Origin: Kineococcus terrestris
GTDB lineage: Bacteria; Actinomycetota; Actinomycetes; Actinomycetales; Kineococcaceae
Assembly (NCBI RefSeq): GCF_041020765.1
Contig: NZ_JBEUEJ010000022.1
DNA length: 64,000 nucleotides
Strand: one strand, 5' to 3'
The notes under the pieces were generated by a model. It was given only the letters and a program-made list of their open reading frames with translations, made no database searches and was not told the DNA's origin. How positions within the stretch are numbered: the first letter of the stretch is position 1; each line of letters opens with the position of its first letter. Of the stretch, positions 52,306 through 61,257 are shown piece by piece. The position numbers and the translations under genes were made by a program.

Positions 52306-53493
52306 GTGATCGACGTCGCCGTCATCGGCACCGGCAACATCAGCCCGTCCCACCTGCAGGCCTACCAGCGCTTCGGCGAGCGCTGCCGCGTCGTCGCCCT
52401 CGTCGACGTCGTGCCCGAGCGCGCGCAGGCCGTGCGTCGCGAGCACGGCCTCGACGACGCCCGCGTGTACGCCTCGCACACCGACCTGCTCGCCGCCCGC
52501 GGCGACGGCCTGGGCGTGGACCTCGCCAGCGTCTGCACGCCGCCGTCCACGCACGAGCGCATCAGCGTCGACCTGCTGGAGGCGGGCGTGAACGTGCTGT
52601 GCGAGAAGCCGATGGCTCCCTCGCTGGCCGCCTGCGACGCGGTCCTGCGCGCGCAGGAGCGCAGCGGCGCCCTGTTCTCCTCCGTGGCGCAGAACCGGTT
52701 CCGCGACGACGTCGTGCGCCTGAAGACCCTGCTCGACTCGGGCCTGGCCGGCCCGGTCACCCACGCCCGGGTGGACTCGGCGTGGTGGCGGGGACTGGGC
52801 TACTACGACCTGTGGTGGCGCGGCACGTGGGAGCAGGAGGGCGGCGGCTGCACCCTCAACCACGCCGTGCACCACGTCGACCTGCTGCTGTGGCTGCTGG
52901 GCTCGCCGCGCGCGGTGACCTCCGTGCTCGCCAACACCGCCCACGAGAACTCCGAGGTGGAGGACCTGTCGGTGACCGTGCTGGCCTACGAGCGGGCCCT
53001 GGCCACGCTGACCGCCTCCGTCGTCCACCACGGCGAGCCGCAGGGCATCGTCGTGCAGGGCCGCGAGGCGTCCGTGTCCCTGTCCGGCGAGGTGGTCGCC
53101 GACACCGCGCAGTCCAACGGGTTCCCCGTCCCCGGCGGGAACCCGGAGCTCGTCGAGCGGCTGCGCGAGCTGGCCGCCGCCCACCGCCCCCTCGCGCACA
53201 CCGGTCACACCGGTCAGGTCGACGACGTGCTGACCGCGCTGGAGACCGGCCGGGCGCCCGCGGTCGACGGCCGCGACGGCCGGCGCACCATCGAGCTCAT
53301 CACCGCCGTGTACCGGGCGGGGATCGAGGGCCGCACCGTCGAGCTGCCGCTGGCCGCCGACGACCCGTGGTCCGCCGCCGGCACCCTGCCCGCGCGCGCC
53401 CCGCGCTTCTACGCCAAGAGCGCCTCCGTGGACGACCTGGGCGGGTCGATCACCGTGCCCGGCGACCCCGCGGAGCGGGCGGTGGCCCGGTGA
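52306..53493 (+). CDS. Gfo/Idh/MocA-family oxidoreductase
   Basis: The 395-aa dehydrogenase has a Rossmann motif (VAVIGTGNISPSHLQAYQRF), the EKP motif CEKPMAPS, and a substrate region GGGCTLNHAVHHVDLLLWLLG with paired His. The C-terminal part (about 45 aa past the usual end) is extra. GAGGAG is 5 nt before the GTG. It is the first gene of the operator-2 unit. The substrate is unknown, presumably derived from the imported sugar. Confidence 0.9.
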   Translation: MIDVAVIGTGNISPSHLQAYQRFGERCRVVALVDVVPERAQAVRREHGLDDARVYASHTDLLAARGDGLGVDLASVCTPPSTHERISVDLLEAGVNVLCEKPMAPSLAACDAVLRAQERSGALFSSVAQNRFRDDVVRLKTLLDSGLAGPVTHARVDSAWWRGLGYYDLWWRGTWEQEGGGCTLNHAVHHVDLLLWLLGSPRAVTSVLANTAHENSEVEDLSVTVLAYERALATLTASVVHHGEPQGIVVQGREASVSLSGEVVADTAQSNGFPVPGGNPELVERLRELAAAHRPLAHTGHTGQVDDVLTALETGRAPAVDGRDGRRTIELITAVYRAGIEGRTVELPLAADDPWSAAGTLPARAPRFYAKSASVDDLGGSITVPGDPAERAVAR

Positions 53494-54596
53494 GCGCCGA
53501 CGGCGGCACGTACGCGCCCGCCCCGTTGCCCGACCCCGTCGTGTCCGAGGGCGAGTTCCCGATCGCGGCGGTCGGCCTGGACCACGGCCACGTGTTCGGC
53601 ATGTGCGAGGGGCTGCTGGGCGCCGGGGCCACGCTGAGCTGGGTCTACGACCCCGACCCGGCGAAGGTGGAGCGCTTCCGCGAGCGGTTCCCGCAGGCGC
53701 GCGCGGCCCGCTCGGAGGCGGAGGTCCTCGACGACCCGGCGGTGCGGCTCGTGGCCGGTGCCGCCGTCACCAGCGAGCGCTGCGCGCTGGGCCTGCGGGT
53801 GATGGACGCCGGCAAGGACTACTTCACCGACAAGGCGCCGCTGACGACGCTGGAGCAGCTGGCCGCCGCCCGCGAGGGCGTGCGGCGCACCGGCCGCAAG
53901 TACGCCGTCTACTACTCCGAGCGCGTCCACGTCGAGGCCGCCGTGTTCGCCGGCCAGCTGATCGAGCAGGGCGCGATCGGGAAGGTCGTGCAGGTCATCG
54001 GGATGGGCCCGCACCGCCTGAACGCCGCGAACCGGCCCGCGTGGTTCTTCGAGAAGGACAAGTACGGCGGCATCCTCGTCGACATCGGCAGCCACAACGT
54101 CGACCAGGTCCTGCACTACACCGGGTCCACGAGCGCCCGGGTGGTCAACAGCCAGATCGCGAACTACGCGAACCCCGAGCACCCGGAGCTCGACGACTTC
54201 GGCGACGCCAACCTCGTCACGGACACCGGCGCCACCGGCTACTTCCGCTGCGACTGGTTCACCCCCGACGGCCTGCAGTCCTGGGGCGACGGGCGCACGT
54301 TCATCCTCGGCACCGAGGGGTACATCGAGCAGCGCAAGTACTTCAACCTCGGCACCCAGGACGGGCCCGGCCACGTGTTCCTGGCCAACGGCGAGCAGGA
54401 GACGCACTTCCGGGTCTCGGGCAAGGTCGGCTACCCGTTCTTCGGGCAGCTCGTGCGCGACTGCCTGGAGCGCACCGAGACGGCGATGACGCAGGAGCAC
54501 GCCTTCACCGCCATCGAGCTCGCGGTGCAGGCGCAGGAGGCGGCGGTGGACCTGTCCCCGGTGCCGCGCGGGGGCGCGGCGGCCCGGGTGGGCTGA
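53490..54596 (+). CDS. Gfo/Idh/MocA-family oxidoreductase, divergent EKP motif
   Basis: This 368-aa protein overlaps the previous stop (GTGA). The dinucleotide region is unusual: IAAVGLDHGHVFGMCEGLLGAG replaces the normal GxGxxG, and the EKP motif reads TDKAPLTT, keeping the Lys. The C-terminal substrate domain is well conserved (GGILVDIGSHNVDQVLHYTG, with the D-x3-H pair). The cofactor site may be altered. It is probably a second step or a partner of the preceding dehydrogenase. Confidence 0.87.
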   Translation: MSADGGTYAPAPLPDPVVSEGEFPIAAVGLDHGHVFGMCEGLLGAGATLSWVYDPDPAKVERFRERFPQARAARSEAEVLDDPAVRLVAGAAVTSERCALGLRVMDAGKDYFTDKAPLTTLEQLAAAREGVRRTGRKYAVYYSERVHVEAAVFAGQLIEQGAIGKVVQVIGMGPHRLNAANRPAWFFEKDKYGGILVDIGSHNVDQVLHYTGSTSARVVNSQIANYANPEHPELDDFGDANLVTDTGATGYFRCDWFTPDGLQSWGDGRTFILGTEGYIEQRKYFNLGTQDGPGHVFLANGEQETHFRVSGKVGYPFFGQLVRDCLERTETAMTQEHAFTAIELAVQAQEAAVDLSPVPRGGAAARVG

Positions 54597-54639
54597 ACCG
54601 GCCTGGTGCTCCCGCCCGCGGGGGTGCACAGTCGCTGGC

Positions 54640-55149
54640 GTGCCGTGCGACGCAGCGCGTGCGTCCCGGGCGCCGCGCTCGCGCAGCGCCGCCCGGGCGC
54701 TGGCCGCCGCCGCGGCGCTGCTGCCGCTCGCCTGGGCGTTCACCCCTCCCGCCCCGGCGCACCCGCCGCCCGTCCCGCCCCTGCCGCCGCGGGCGCGGGT
54801 GGTCGCCGACCTGCTGGCGCCCGTCTACGGCGCGGGGCGGCCCGTGCCGCTGCTGCCCGTGGCGGCGCTGCTGCGGCCCGCGCTGCCGGGCGAGCGCGGG
54901 GACCGCGTCCTGGCCTACCGCTGCGAGGCGCCCGGGCCGGTGGGCGCGGTGGCGGTGACGACGGCGGCGGCCGAGCCGGTGTGGACGCCGCTGCCGGCGG
55001 AGTCGCGCGACGGCGCCGTGCCCGCGCTGGTCTGCGACGGCCGGACCCGCACGGCCGGCGTGGTCCTGGTGGCCACGGGCGGCGGGGGCGCCCCGCCGTC
55101 CGGCCCGTCCCCGGTGCTGCTCCTGGCCCGGGAGGTGCCCGCGCGCTGA
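54640..55149 (+). CDS. Putative secreted protein, unknown function
   Basis: The 169-aa protein has a basic start, a hydrophobic Ala/Leu segment (RALAAAAALLPLAWAF) resembling a signal peptide, and a Pro-rich stretch. A small domain with two Cys (YRCEAPG and LVCDGRTR) could form a disulfide outside the cell. No family is recognised. The codon pattern supports coding. Confidence 0.5.
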   Translation: MPCDAARASRAPRSRSAARALAAAAALLPLAWAFTPPAPAHPPPVPPLPPRARVVADLLAPVYGAGRPVPLLPVAALLRPALPGERGDRVLAYRCEAPGPVGAVAVTTAAAEPVWTPLPAESRDGAVPALVCDGRTRTAGVVLVATGGGGAPPSGPSPVLLLAREVPAR

Positions 55150-55193
55150 GCGTCCCGCGGACGGCTGTCGGACCCGCGTGCCACGCTGCGGCG

Positions 55194-55637
55194 GTGACCG
55201 CAGCGCAGGACGGGGTCCGTCAGTCGCCCGACCCGACCACCGCGGGCGCCCTGCGCCTGGCCGTGCACGTCGACCGGCCGGCGCAGCTGGTCCACTCCTT
55301 CGCCCGCGACCCGGAGAACCTGCCGCGCTGGTCCAGCGGCGTGGGCGACGCCGTCGAGCACGAGGACGGCGAGTGGTGGGTGCGCACACCCGCGGGCCGC
55401 GCGCGGTTCCGGTTCACCGGCGACGAGCCCGGTGTCCTGGACCACGAGGTGCTCACCCCCGCCGGTGAGAGCGTGCGGGTGCCGCTGCGCGTGGTGCCCG
55501 ACGGCGAGGGGTGCGAGGTGGTGTTCACGCTGCTGCGCCCGCCGGGGGCGGGCCAGGAGGAGTTCGCCCGCGACGCCGCCGCCGTGCGCGCGGACCTGGC
55601 GCGCCTCAAGCGCGTCGCGGAGGCCCTCCCGGGGTGA
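55194..55637 (+). CDS. SRPBCC-family protein (polyketide cyclase/START fold)
   Basis: The 147-aa protein fits the SRPBCC ligand-binding fold: VHVDRPAQLVHSFARDPENLPRWSSGVGDAV, then WWVRTPAGRARFRFTGDEPGVLDHEVL and a C-terminal helix DLARLKRVAEAL. The ligand is unknown. It ends one base before the stop of the convergent FAD oxidoreductase. Confidence 0.78.
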   Translation: MTAAQDGVRQSPDPTTAGALRLAVHVDRPAQLVHSFARDPENLPRWSSGVGDAVEHEDGEWWVRTPAGRARFRFTGDEPGVLDHEVLTPAGESVRVPLRVVPDGEGCEVVFTLLRPPGAGQEEFARDAAAVRADLARLKRVAEALPG

Positions 55638-56702
55638 TCAGCCGCCCCACCCCGCGGGTACCGGCCGGCCGGGCCGCAGGGGCACCAGTTCCGCGGCCTC
55701 GGCGCCGTGCACGACCTCCGCGGCCAGCAGCCGCGCGACGGCCGGCGCCAGCGTGAGGGCCGCGTGCAGCACCGCGACGTGGAGCCCGGCGGTCCCCGGG
55801 ACGGGGCCGGTCAGCGGCAGGCCGTCCGCGGGCACCGGGCGCACCCCCGTCCGCGCGCCGAGGACGCGGACCGCGCCGGGCGCGACGTCGAACGCGTCCA
55901 GGACCCGCCGGCGGACCTCCTCGCCCGCCGCCCGCGGGTCCCCGCCCGCGCCCCCCTCGCCGGCGGTCGCCAGCAGCAGCCCGGCGGCGGCCTCGCGGAC
56001 CTCCAGGTCCGGGGCGGCGACGAGGGTGCGCACCAGGCCCGGGGGAGCGGCCAGGCGCACCAGCAGCGCCGGGGACCCCGCGACGGGCAGGTCCAGGCCC
56101 AGCGGCGCGCACAGCGCGCGGGTGCCCGTCCCGGCGGCGAGGACGACGGCGTCGGCGGGCACGGTCCCGGCCGTCGTGCGCACGCCGGTGACCCGTGCGC
56201 CGCGCACGTCCAGCCCCGTGGCGGCCGTGCGCGGCAGGACCCGCGCCCCGCGCGCCCGGGCCGCCCGCGCCAGCGCCCGCACCAGCGCCACCGGGTCCAC
56301 CGCGCCGTCGCGCACCAGGTGCAGGGACCGCTCCGGCCGCACCCGCAGATGCGGTTCGAGCCGGGCCAGCCGCCCGGCGTCCAGCAGCCGCTCCCCGGGA
56401 CCCAGCGGCACGTCCGCGGCGAAGGGCTGCGCGCCCCACGTCACGCATCCCCGCCACCGCACCCGGGCGCCCGGCACCTGCGCCTCCAGGCGCCGGTGCT
56501 CCGCCAGCGCCAGCCGGCGCAGCGGGGTGCTCGCGTCGGGCGGGTCGCTGCCGCGCGGCTCGCCGATCCACGCGAAGGAGTCCGCGGTCACGCCGGAGGC
56601 GGGCGATCCGGCGTCCAGCAGGACGACGTCGGCGCCGGCGCGCGCCACCTCGTGCGCCACCGCCGCACCGACGATCCCGGCGCCCACCACGACCACCCGC
56701 AC
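55638..56702 (-). CDS. FAD-dependent oxidoreductase (DAO/glycine oxidase-like)
   Basis: The 354-aa protein has an N-terminal FAD-binding VVVGAGIVGAAVAHEVARAGADVVLLDAG and DSFAWIGEP. A central region binds the substrate, and the C-terminal GVRPVPADGLPLTGPVPGTAGLHVAVLHAALTLAPAVARLLA matches the DAO family. It probably deaminates an amino acid or amine; the substrate is not clear. Confidence 0.88.
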   Translation of the reverse strand: MRVVVVGAGIVGAAVAHEVARAGADVVLLDAGSPASGVTADSFAWIGEPRGSDPPDASTPLRRLALAEHRRLEAQVPGARVRWRGCVTWGAQPFAADVPLGPGERLLDAGRLARLEPHLRVRPERSLHLVRDGAVDPVALVRALARAARARGARVLPRTAATGLDVRGARVTGVRTTAGTVPADAVVLAAGTGTRALCAPLGLDLPVAGSPALLVRLAAPPGLVRTLVAAPDLEVREAAAGLLLATAGEGGAGGDPRAAGEEVRRRVLDAFDVAPGAVRVLGARTGVRPVPADGLPLTGPVPGTAGLHVAVLHAALTLAPAVARLLAAEVVHGAEAAELVPLRPGRPVPAGWGG

Positions 56703-56802
56703 CGCTCGCCCTCCCCGTGCCCTCCCGCCAGGCTGCCGGGCCGCGCGGGGCGGCGCGAGGGAGTTCCCGTCTCCCGGCCCGGAGGGCGCCGTCTTCGCTT
56801 GA

Positions 56803-56837
56803 CCACGGCTCCAGCGAAGAGGACGCTGGAGCCGTGG
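56803..56837. promoter_or_regulatory. 14-bp inverted repeat, probable TetR operator
   Basis: CCACGGCTCCAGCG (56803-56816), spacer AAGAGGA, CGCTGGAGCCGTGG (56824-56837) is a perfect inverted repeat. It overlaps a TTGACC -35-like hexamer (56799-56804) and the GTG at 56834. Such a site ahead of a TetR-family gene suggests autorepression. If it is the operator, translation more likely begins at the ATG at 56858. Confidence 0.7.
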
Positions 56838-57433
56838 CGGGGACGCGCCCGTACCGGATGGGGGTCCGGGCCGCGAGCACCGAGCGCACCCGCCGGCGCC
56901 TCCTCTCGGCCGCTCGGGCCGAGTTCCTCACCAGGCCCTACGACGACGTCCGGCTCGCGCGCGTCGCCGCGGCGGCCGGAGTGAGCCAGCAAACACTGCT
57001 CAACCACTTCACCTCCAAGGAGAACCTGTTCCTCGCCGTCCTCGACGAACTGGGGGCGGAGATCCGGGCGGCCCGCGCGCCGGTGCCCCGCGGAGACGTC
57101 GACGCGGCCGTCGCGCAACTGCTGCGCGAGTACGAGGAGTACGGCGACGCGTACGCGTTCCTGCTCCCGGCGGTCGAGCGCGCGCCTGACCTGCTCGGCG
57201 GGGTCCTCGCCACGGCGCGGACCACCCACACGTCCTGGCTGGCGGACGTCTTCGGCGACGTCCTGCCCCACGATCCGCGCCACCGGCGGCGCGTCCTGGC
57301 GGCCCTGTACGCCTCGACCGACGTGGGGACCTGGAAGCTCCTGCGCCGCGACCTGGGGCGCTCGCGCGCCGAGACCGGCGCCACCCTGCGGCTCATGCTC
57401 CGCGCCGTGCTCGCCGCAGCGGCCGGACCCTGA
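56834..57433 (+). CDS. TetR-family transcriptional regulator
   Basis: The protein is up to 199 aa (191 from ATG 56858). The N-terminal helix-turn-helix is RLLSAARAEFLTRPYDDVRLARVAAAAGVSQQTLLNHFTSKENLFLAVLDELG, a TetR_N domain. The C-terminal helical domain presumably binds the inducer. It lies 25 bp before the glycosyltransferase gene with the same orientation, so it likely controls that gene and itself through the inverted repeat at its start. Confidence 0.88.
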   Translation: MAGTRPYRMGVRAASTERTRRRLLSAARAEFLTRPYDDVRLARVAAAAGVSQQTLLNHFTSKENLFLAVLDELGAEIRAARAPVPRGDVDAAVAQLLREYEEYGDAYAFLLPAVERAPDLLGGVLATARTTHTSWLADVFGDVLPHDPRHRRRVLAALYASTDVGTWKLLRRDLGRSRAETGATLRLMLRAVLAAAAGP

Positions 57434-57458
57434 CGGCGCACCGTCCGGAGGAGGAACG

Positions 57459-58727
57459 ATGCACCACCTGCTCGCGCTCTGGGAGGGCGGTGGAACCGTC
57501 CCGGTGGAGCTGGGCGTGACCCGGCGCCTGCTGTCCCGGGGGCACACCGCCACCGTGCTGGGCGACCCGACGATGGAGGGCGCCGTCACGGCGCTCGGGG
57601 CCGAGTTCCGTCCCTGGGTCGAGGCGCCGCACCGCGTCGACGAGGGCGTCGACGGCGACCTGTTCCGGGACTGGGAGTGCCGGACGCCGTTCGGGCAGTT
57701 CGCCCGCGTGCGCGACCGGCTCTTCACCGGCCCGGCCGCCGCGTTCTCCCGGGACACCCGCCGCGTCCTGGCGGAGCGGCCCGCCGACGTGCTGCTGGCC
57801 AACGGTGCGCTGCTCGGCGCGCTGGCGGGTGCTGAGTCCCTCGGCGTCCCCCAGGTCTGCCTCATGCCGAACATCTACTTCGCCCCGGCGCCGGGGATGC
57901 CGCCGCTCGGGCTGGGGCTGCGCCCCGCGCGCGGTCCGCTGGGGCGCGCCCGGGACGACCTGGTCAACGGCGCCGTGAGGAGGATGTGGGACCGGGGGAT
58001 GGGTGACTTCAACGCCGCGCGCGCCCTCCTCGGGCTGCCGCCCGTGCGGACGGTCTACGAGCAGTGGGACCACGCCGCCCGCGTGCTGGTCCTCACCTCG
58101 CGCGCCTTCGACTTCCCCGCCCGGCTGCCCGCCAACGTGCGCTACGTCGGCCCCGTCCTCGACGACCCTCCCTGGGCCGGATCGGTCGACCTGCCCCCGG
58201 GCGACGAACCGCTCGTCGTCGTGGGGCTCTCGAGCAGCTACATGCGGCAGGTCCCCCTGCTGCGGCGGGTCGTCGCGGCCCTGGACCGGCTGCCCGTGCG
58301 CGGGCTGGTCACCACGGGCCCGGCCGTCGACCCGGGCGAGGTGCCCGGCACGGACCGGGTGCACGTCGTGCGCAGCGCCCCGCACGCGGAGGTGTTCCCG
58401 CTGGCCGCGGTGGTCGTCACGCACGCCGGGCACGGCACGACGGTCAAGGCCCTGGCGGCCGGTGCCGCGGTGCTGGGCCTGCCCATGGGGCGCGACCAGG
58501 CCGACAACGTCGTCCGGTTCGTCCACCGCGGGGCGGGTCTCGGGCTGAAGCCCACCGCGTCCACGGCCGCCATCGCGCGCGCGGTCCGCCGGCTGCTCGA
58601 GGAGCCGTCGTTCCGGGCAGCGGCCGCCCGGCTGGGACGGGCGCTGCGCGAGGACGCCGCGTCCTCACCGCTCCTGGAGGAGGTGGAGGCGGCGGGCTCG
58701 CGAGCGCCGCGCGAGACCGTCCCCTGA
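57459..58727 (+). CDS. GT1-family (UGT/MGT-like) glycosyltransferase
   Basis: The 422-aa GT-B enzyme resembles macrolide/flavonoid-type glycosyltransferases. The N-terminus MHHLLALWEGGGTVPVELGVTRRLLSRGH binds the acceptor. The donor site has VVVTHAGHGTTVKALAAGAAVLGLPMGRDQADN, the UGT signature. GGAGGAACG precedes the ATG. With a TetR regulator ahead, it may modify a toxic or signalling small molecule. The acceptor is unknown. Confidence 0.88.
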   Translation: MHHLLALWEGGGTVPVELGVTRRLLSRGHTATVLGDPTMEGAVTALGAEFRPWVEAPHRVDEGVDGDLFRDWECRTPFGQFARVRDRLFTGPAAAFSRDTRRVLAERPADVLLANGALLGALAGAESLGVPQVCLMPNIYFAPAPGMPPLGLGLRPARGPLGRARDDLVNGAVRRMWDRGMGDFNAARALLGLPPVRTVYEQWDHAARVLVLTSRAFDFPARLPANVRYVGPVLDDPPWAGSVDLPPGDEPLVVVGLSSSYMRQVPLLRRVVAALDRLPVRGLVTTGPAVDPGEVPGTDRVHVVRSAPHAEVFPLAAVVVTHAGHGTTVKALAAGAAVLGLPMGRDQADNVVRFVHRGAGLGLKPTASTAAIARAVRRLLEEPSFRAAAARLGRALREDAASSPLLEEVEAAGSRAPRETVP

Positions 58728-58762
58728 CACCCCGCCCGGGCGGCGCGGCACGATGGGGGACC

Positions 58763-59581
58763 GTGCCCGTCACCCCCGCCCACCCGGCTGCCGTCCTGCC
58801 GCTGCTGCGCGGGCCCCTCGTGCCGGCGGCGCTGGTCGCGGGGGCCGTCGCGCCGGACGTGCCGTACTCGCTGCGGGCCACGGGGATCCCGGTCAGCGCG
58901 CAGTCCTGGTACGAGCCGTTCCTCAACGCGACCACCTCGCACAGCGCGGCGGGCCTGCTGCCCGTCGCCCTGCCGCTGGCGCTCGCGCTGTTCGCGCTCT
59001 GGCTGCTCGCGCGGCGACCCCTCGCAGCGCTGCTGCCCGCGCTGGCTCCGCGGCCGGACCGCACCCGCCGGGCGTGGTGGGCGGGTGCGGCGCGGGTCCT
59101 CGTGTCCGCGCTGGTGGGGATCGCGACGCACCTGGTGTGGGACGGCCTGACGCACGGTGACGGCTGGCTGGTGCAGCGGTTCCCGGCGTCGGGCGAGCCG
59201 GCGTTCGCCGGGCTGACGTGGGCGCGGGTGTGGGAGCACGGCAACAGCGTCGCCGGGCTGCTCGTGCTGGCGGTGTTCGCGCACCGCCGGCGCGCCCGGC
59301 TGCTCGCCGGTCTGGACGGCCCGGCCCGGCGCCGCGCCGGGACCGCGCTGGTGCTCGCGGCGGGCGCCGCGCTGACCGGCGCGGTGCTCGCCGCCCGCCG
59401 GTGGTGGGGCGAGACCGGCGTGAGCGGCCTGCACCTCCTCGAGGGCGTCGCCTCGGACGCCGTCAAGGGCGCGGGCGCCGCCCTGGGGCTGGCGGCGGTC
59501 GTCGCGGTGGCGGCCTGGTGGGTGCACCGCGCCGCGACCGGGCACCGCCTGGCGCCCGCCCGCTCCCGCGGCGGACGATGA
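58763..59581 (+). CDS. DUF4184 family membrane protein
   Basis: The 272-aa protein begins VPVTPAHPAAVLPLLRGPLVPAALVAGAVAPDVPYSL, the DUF4184 signature with early His and Asp. It has about six helices and conserved polar motifs within them (TTSHSAAGLL, GIATHLVWDGLTHGDGWLVQ). Conserved His/Asp residues suggest a membrane metal-dependent hydrolase. The function is not established. Confidence 0.85.
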   Translation: MPVTPAHPAAVLPLLRGPLVPAALVAGAVAPDVPYSLRATGIPVSAQSWYEPFLNATTSHSAAGLLPVALPLALALFALWLLARRPLAALLPALAPRPDRTRRAWWAGAARVLVSALVGIATHLVWDGLTHGDGWLVQRFPASGEPAFAGLTWARVWEHGNSVAGLLVLAVFAHRRRARLLAGLDGPARRRAGTALVLAAGAALTGAVLAARRWWGETGVSGLHLLEGVASDAVKGAGAALGLAAVVAVAAWWVHRAATGHRLAPARSRGGR

Positions 59582-59630
59582 CGCCGACCGACTCGACTCG
59601 ACCGACCCGACCGACAGGAGGGGGCCCGCC

Positions 59631-60110
59631 GTGGTCCTGCCGACCAGCCACCCCCACCAGCGCTACAGCGTGCGCGGCTACCAGGAGCAGGAGCACCCCG
59701 CCGGTGACGGGTTCTCCTGGTCGTGCGAGCTGCTGCGCCACGGGCAGAGCTTCGGGCTCGTCAGCGACGAGGGACGGGGCGGGGAGTTCCGGTACGCGTT
59801 CACCGACAGCGCCCGCGGCGAGGAGTTCTGCGAGGCGGCGCGCGCCCTGCACCCGGACGCCGAGCGGCCCGCCGACCGCCTCGTCGACGAGCTGCTCACC
59901 GCCCGGCAGATGGACGCCCTGGACCAGGTCGCCTACTGCTTCGCCGAGGACCGGTTCGAGGAGACCGGCGAGCACCGCCTCGCCGACCCCGGGCTCAGCC
60001 TGGAGCAGGTGCGCCACGCCCTGGCCACCGAGCACCCCGAGCGGAACCCGCGCGTGTGGGACCGCTCCGTCTCGGCGATGGTCCCCGTCCTGCCCGACCC
60101 GCCCCGCTGA
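59631..60110 (+). CDS. Hypothetical protein
   Basis: The 159-aa soluble protein has no recognised domain: an N-terminal beta-rich part (YSVRGYQEQEHPAGDGFSWSCELLRHGQ, FRYAFTDSARGEEF), then helical and acidic segments. AGGAGGGGG precedes the GTG at 59631. It is co-directional with the DUF4184 gene, 49 bp away. Confidence 0.55.
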   Translation: MVLPTSHPHQRYSVRGYQEQEHPAGDGFSWSCELLRHGQSFGLVSDEGRGGEFRYAFTDSARGEEFCEAARALHPDAERPADRLVDELLTARQMDALDQVAYCFAEDRFEETGEHRLADPGLSLEQVRHALATEHPERNPRVWDRSVSAMVPVLPDPPR

Positions 60111-60170
60111 CTCCTGGCGCGTCCACCACCCCTCCCGGTCGCGGGAAGGGTGGTGAACGCGCCAGGAGTC
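60109..60170. terminator. Long bidirectional hairpin terminator
   Basis: Left arm 60109-60137 and right arm 60142-60170 (29 bp each, loop GTCG) are complementary except for two positions. It starts inside the stop codon of the hypothetical gene and faces the convergent glycerophosphotransferase gene. This is the longest hairpin in the window. Confidence 0.9.
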
Positions 60171-60186
60171 GGACGGGGAGGCGGGG

Positions 60187-61257
60187 TCAGGCGAGGCCGA
60201 GGGCGTCGAGGACGCGCTCGGACGCCCGGCCGTCCTCCAGCGCGCACCAGCGCTCGCGGAACCGCGCGTACTGCTCCTCGCTCGCCGCGGCCACGCCCGG
60301 CAGGTCCCGCAGCGCCGCGGTGAGGGAGTCCTGGTCGCGCAGGACCGGGCCGGGACCCTCGGTCTCCAGGTCGATCGTGAAGCCGCGCAACCGGTCCCGG
60401 TAGTGCTCCAGGTCGTACGCGTACAGCAGGACCGGCTTGCCGGTGACGGCGAAGTCGAACATCGAGGAGGAGTAGTCGGTGACCAGGACGTCGGCGGCCA
60501 GGTACAGGTCGGAGATGTCCGGGTGCCCGGAGGCGTCGCGCACCCGCTCACCGGTGGCCGGCCGGCGGTGGTGGGCGACGTAGTGGTGCAGCCGCAGCAG
60601 CACCACGACGTCCGGCCCGAGCCGCTCCGTGAGGGCCGCCACGTCCAGCCCGAGGGGCGCGTCGGTGGCCGCGGCGGCCTCGTCGTCGCGGTACGTCGGC
60701 GCGTACAGGACGGCGGTCGCGCCCTCCGGCACGCCCAGCGCGGCGCGCACGCGCGCGCGGCGCTCGTCGCGGTCGCCGGCGTTCAGCACGTCGTTGCGCG
60801 GGTAGCCCGTCTCCAGCGCCGCGCCGGTGCGCCCGAACGCCGCCAGCAGCAGCTGCGTCGCCGCCGGGCTGGGGGAGACGAGGTGGTCCCAGCGGGCGAT
60901 GTCCTCGTCGAGGGCGGCCATGACGTCCTCGGCCGGCAGGGAGGCGGCGTCGCGGTGGATGCGCTTGAGCGGGGTGCCGTGCCAGGTCTGCAAGTACCGC
61001 GCCCCGGGGGGTTTGCGCCACTCGTCGAGCTGCACGTGGGTGTTCGACACCAGCAGGTCCGCGGACTCCAGCGCCGCCACGGCCTCCGGCGTCCCGATCG
61101 GCACCGTCGCCGTGCCGGGCGGGAACGCCGCCGCGTGGCGGGCGTCGGCCAGCCACAGGTGCTCGTCGCCGGTGCGCCCGCGCGCCAGCAGCGCCTCGTG
61201 CAGCGCGCGCGGGTTGTCCGCGTACCGGCCGTTGAACGCGTTCCAGACGACCCTCAC
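60187..61257 (-). CDS. CDP-glycerol glycerophosphotransferase-like protein
   Basis: The 356-aa protein matches the TagB/TagF family, which polymerises glycerol- or ribitol-phosphate of wall teichoic acids. Visible are VVWNAFNGRYADNPRALHEAL, YLQTWHGTPLKRIHRD (the catalytic HGTPLK), APTYRDD, LYLAADVLVTDYSSSMFDFAVTGKPVLLYAYDLE. The start is GTG 61257, which overlaps the stop of the small upstream gene (GTGA). It implies a cell-wall or capsular glycerol-phosphate polymer. Confidence 0.9.
   Translation of the reverse strand: MRVVWNAFNGRYADNPRALHEALLARGRTGDEHLWLADARHAAAFPPGTATVPIGTPEAVAALESADLLVSNTHVQLDEWRKPPGARYLQTWHGTPLKRIHRDAASLPAEDVMAALDEDIARWDHLVSPSPAATQLLLAAFGRTGAALETGYPRNDVLNAGDRDERRARVRAALGVPEGATAVLYAPTYRDDEAAAATDAPLGLDVAALTERLGPDVVVLLRLHHYVAHHRRPATGERVRDASGHPDISDLYLAADVLVTDYSSSMFDFAVTGKPVLLYAYDLEHYRDRLRGFTIDLETEGPGPVLRDQDSLTAALRDLPGVAAASEEQYARFRERWCALEDGRASERVLDALGLA

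Noticed and set aside
57459..58727. Biosynthetic gene cluster around the GT1 glycosyltransferase
   Set aside because: No polyketide, peptide or terpene core gene nearby; the SRPBCC and FAD proteins alone do not make a cluster.
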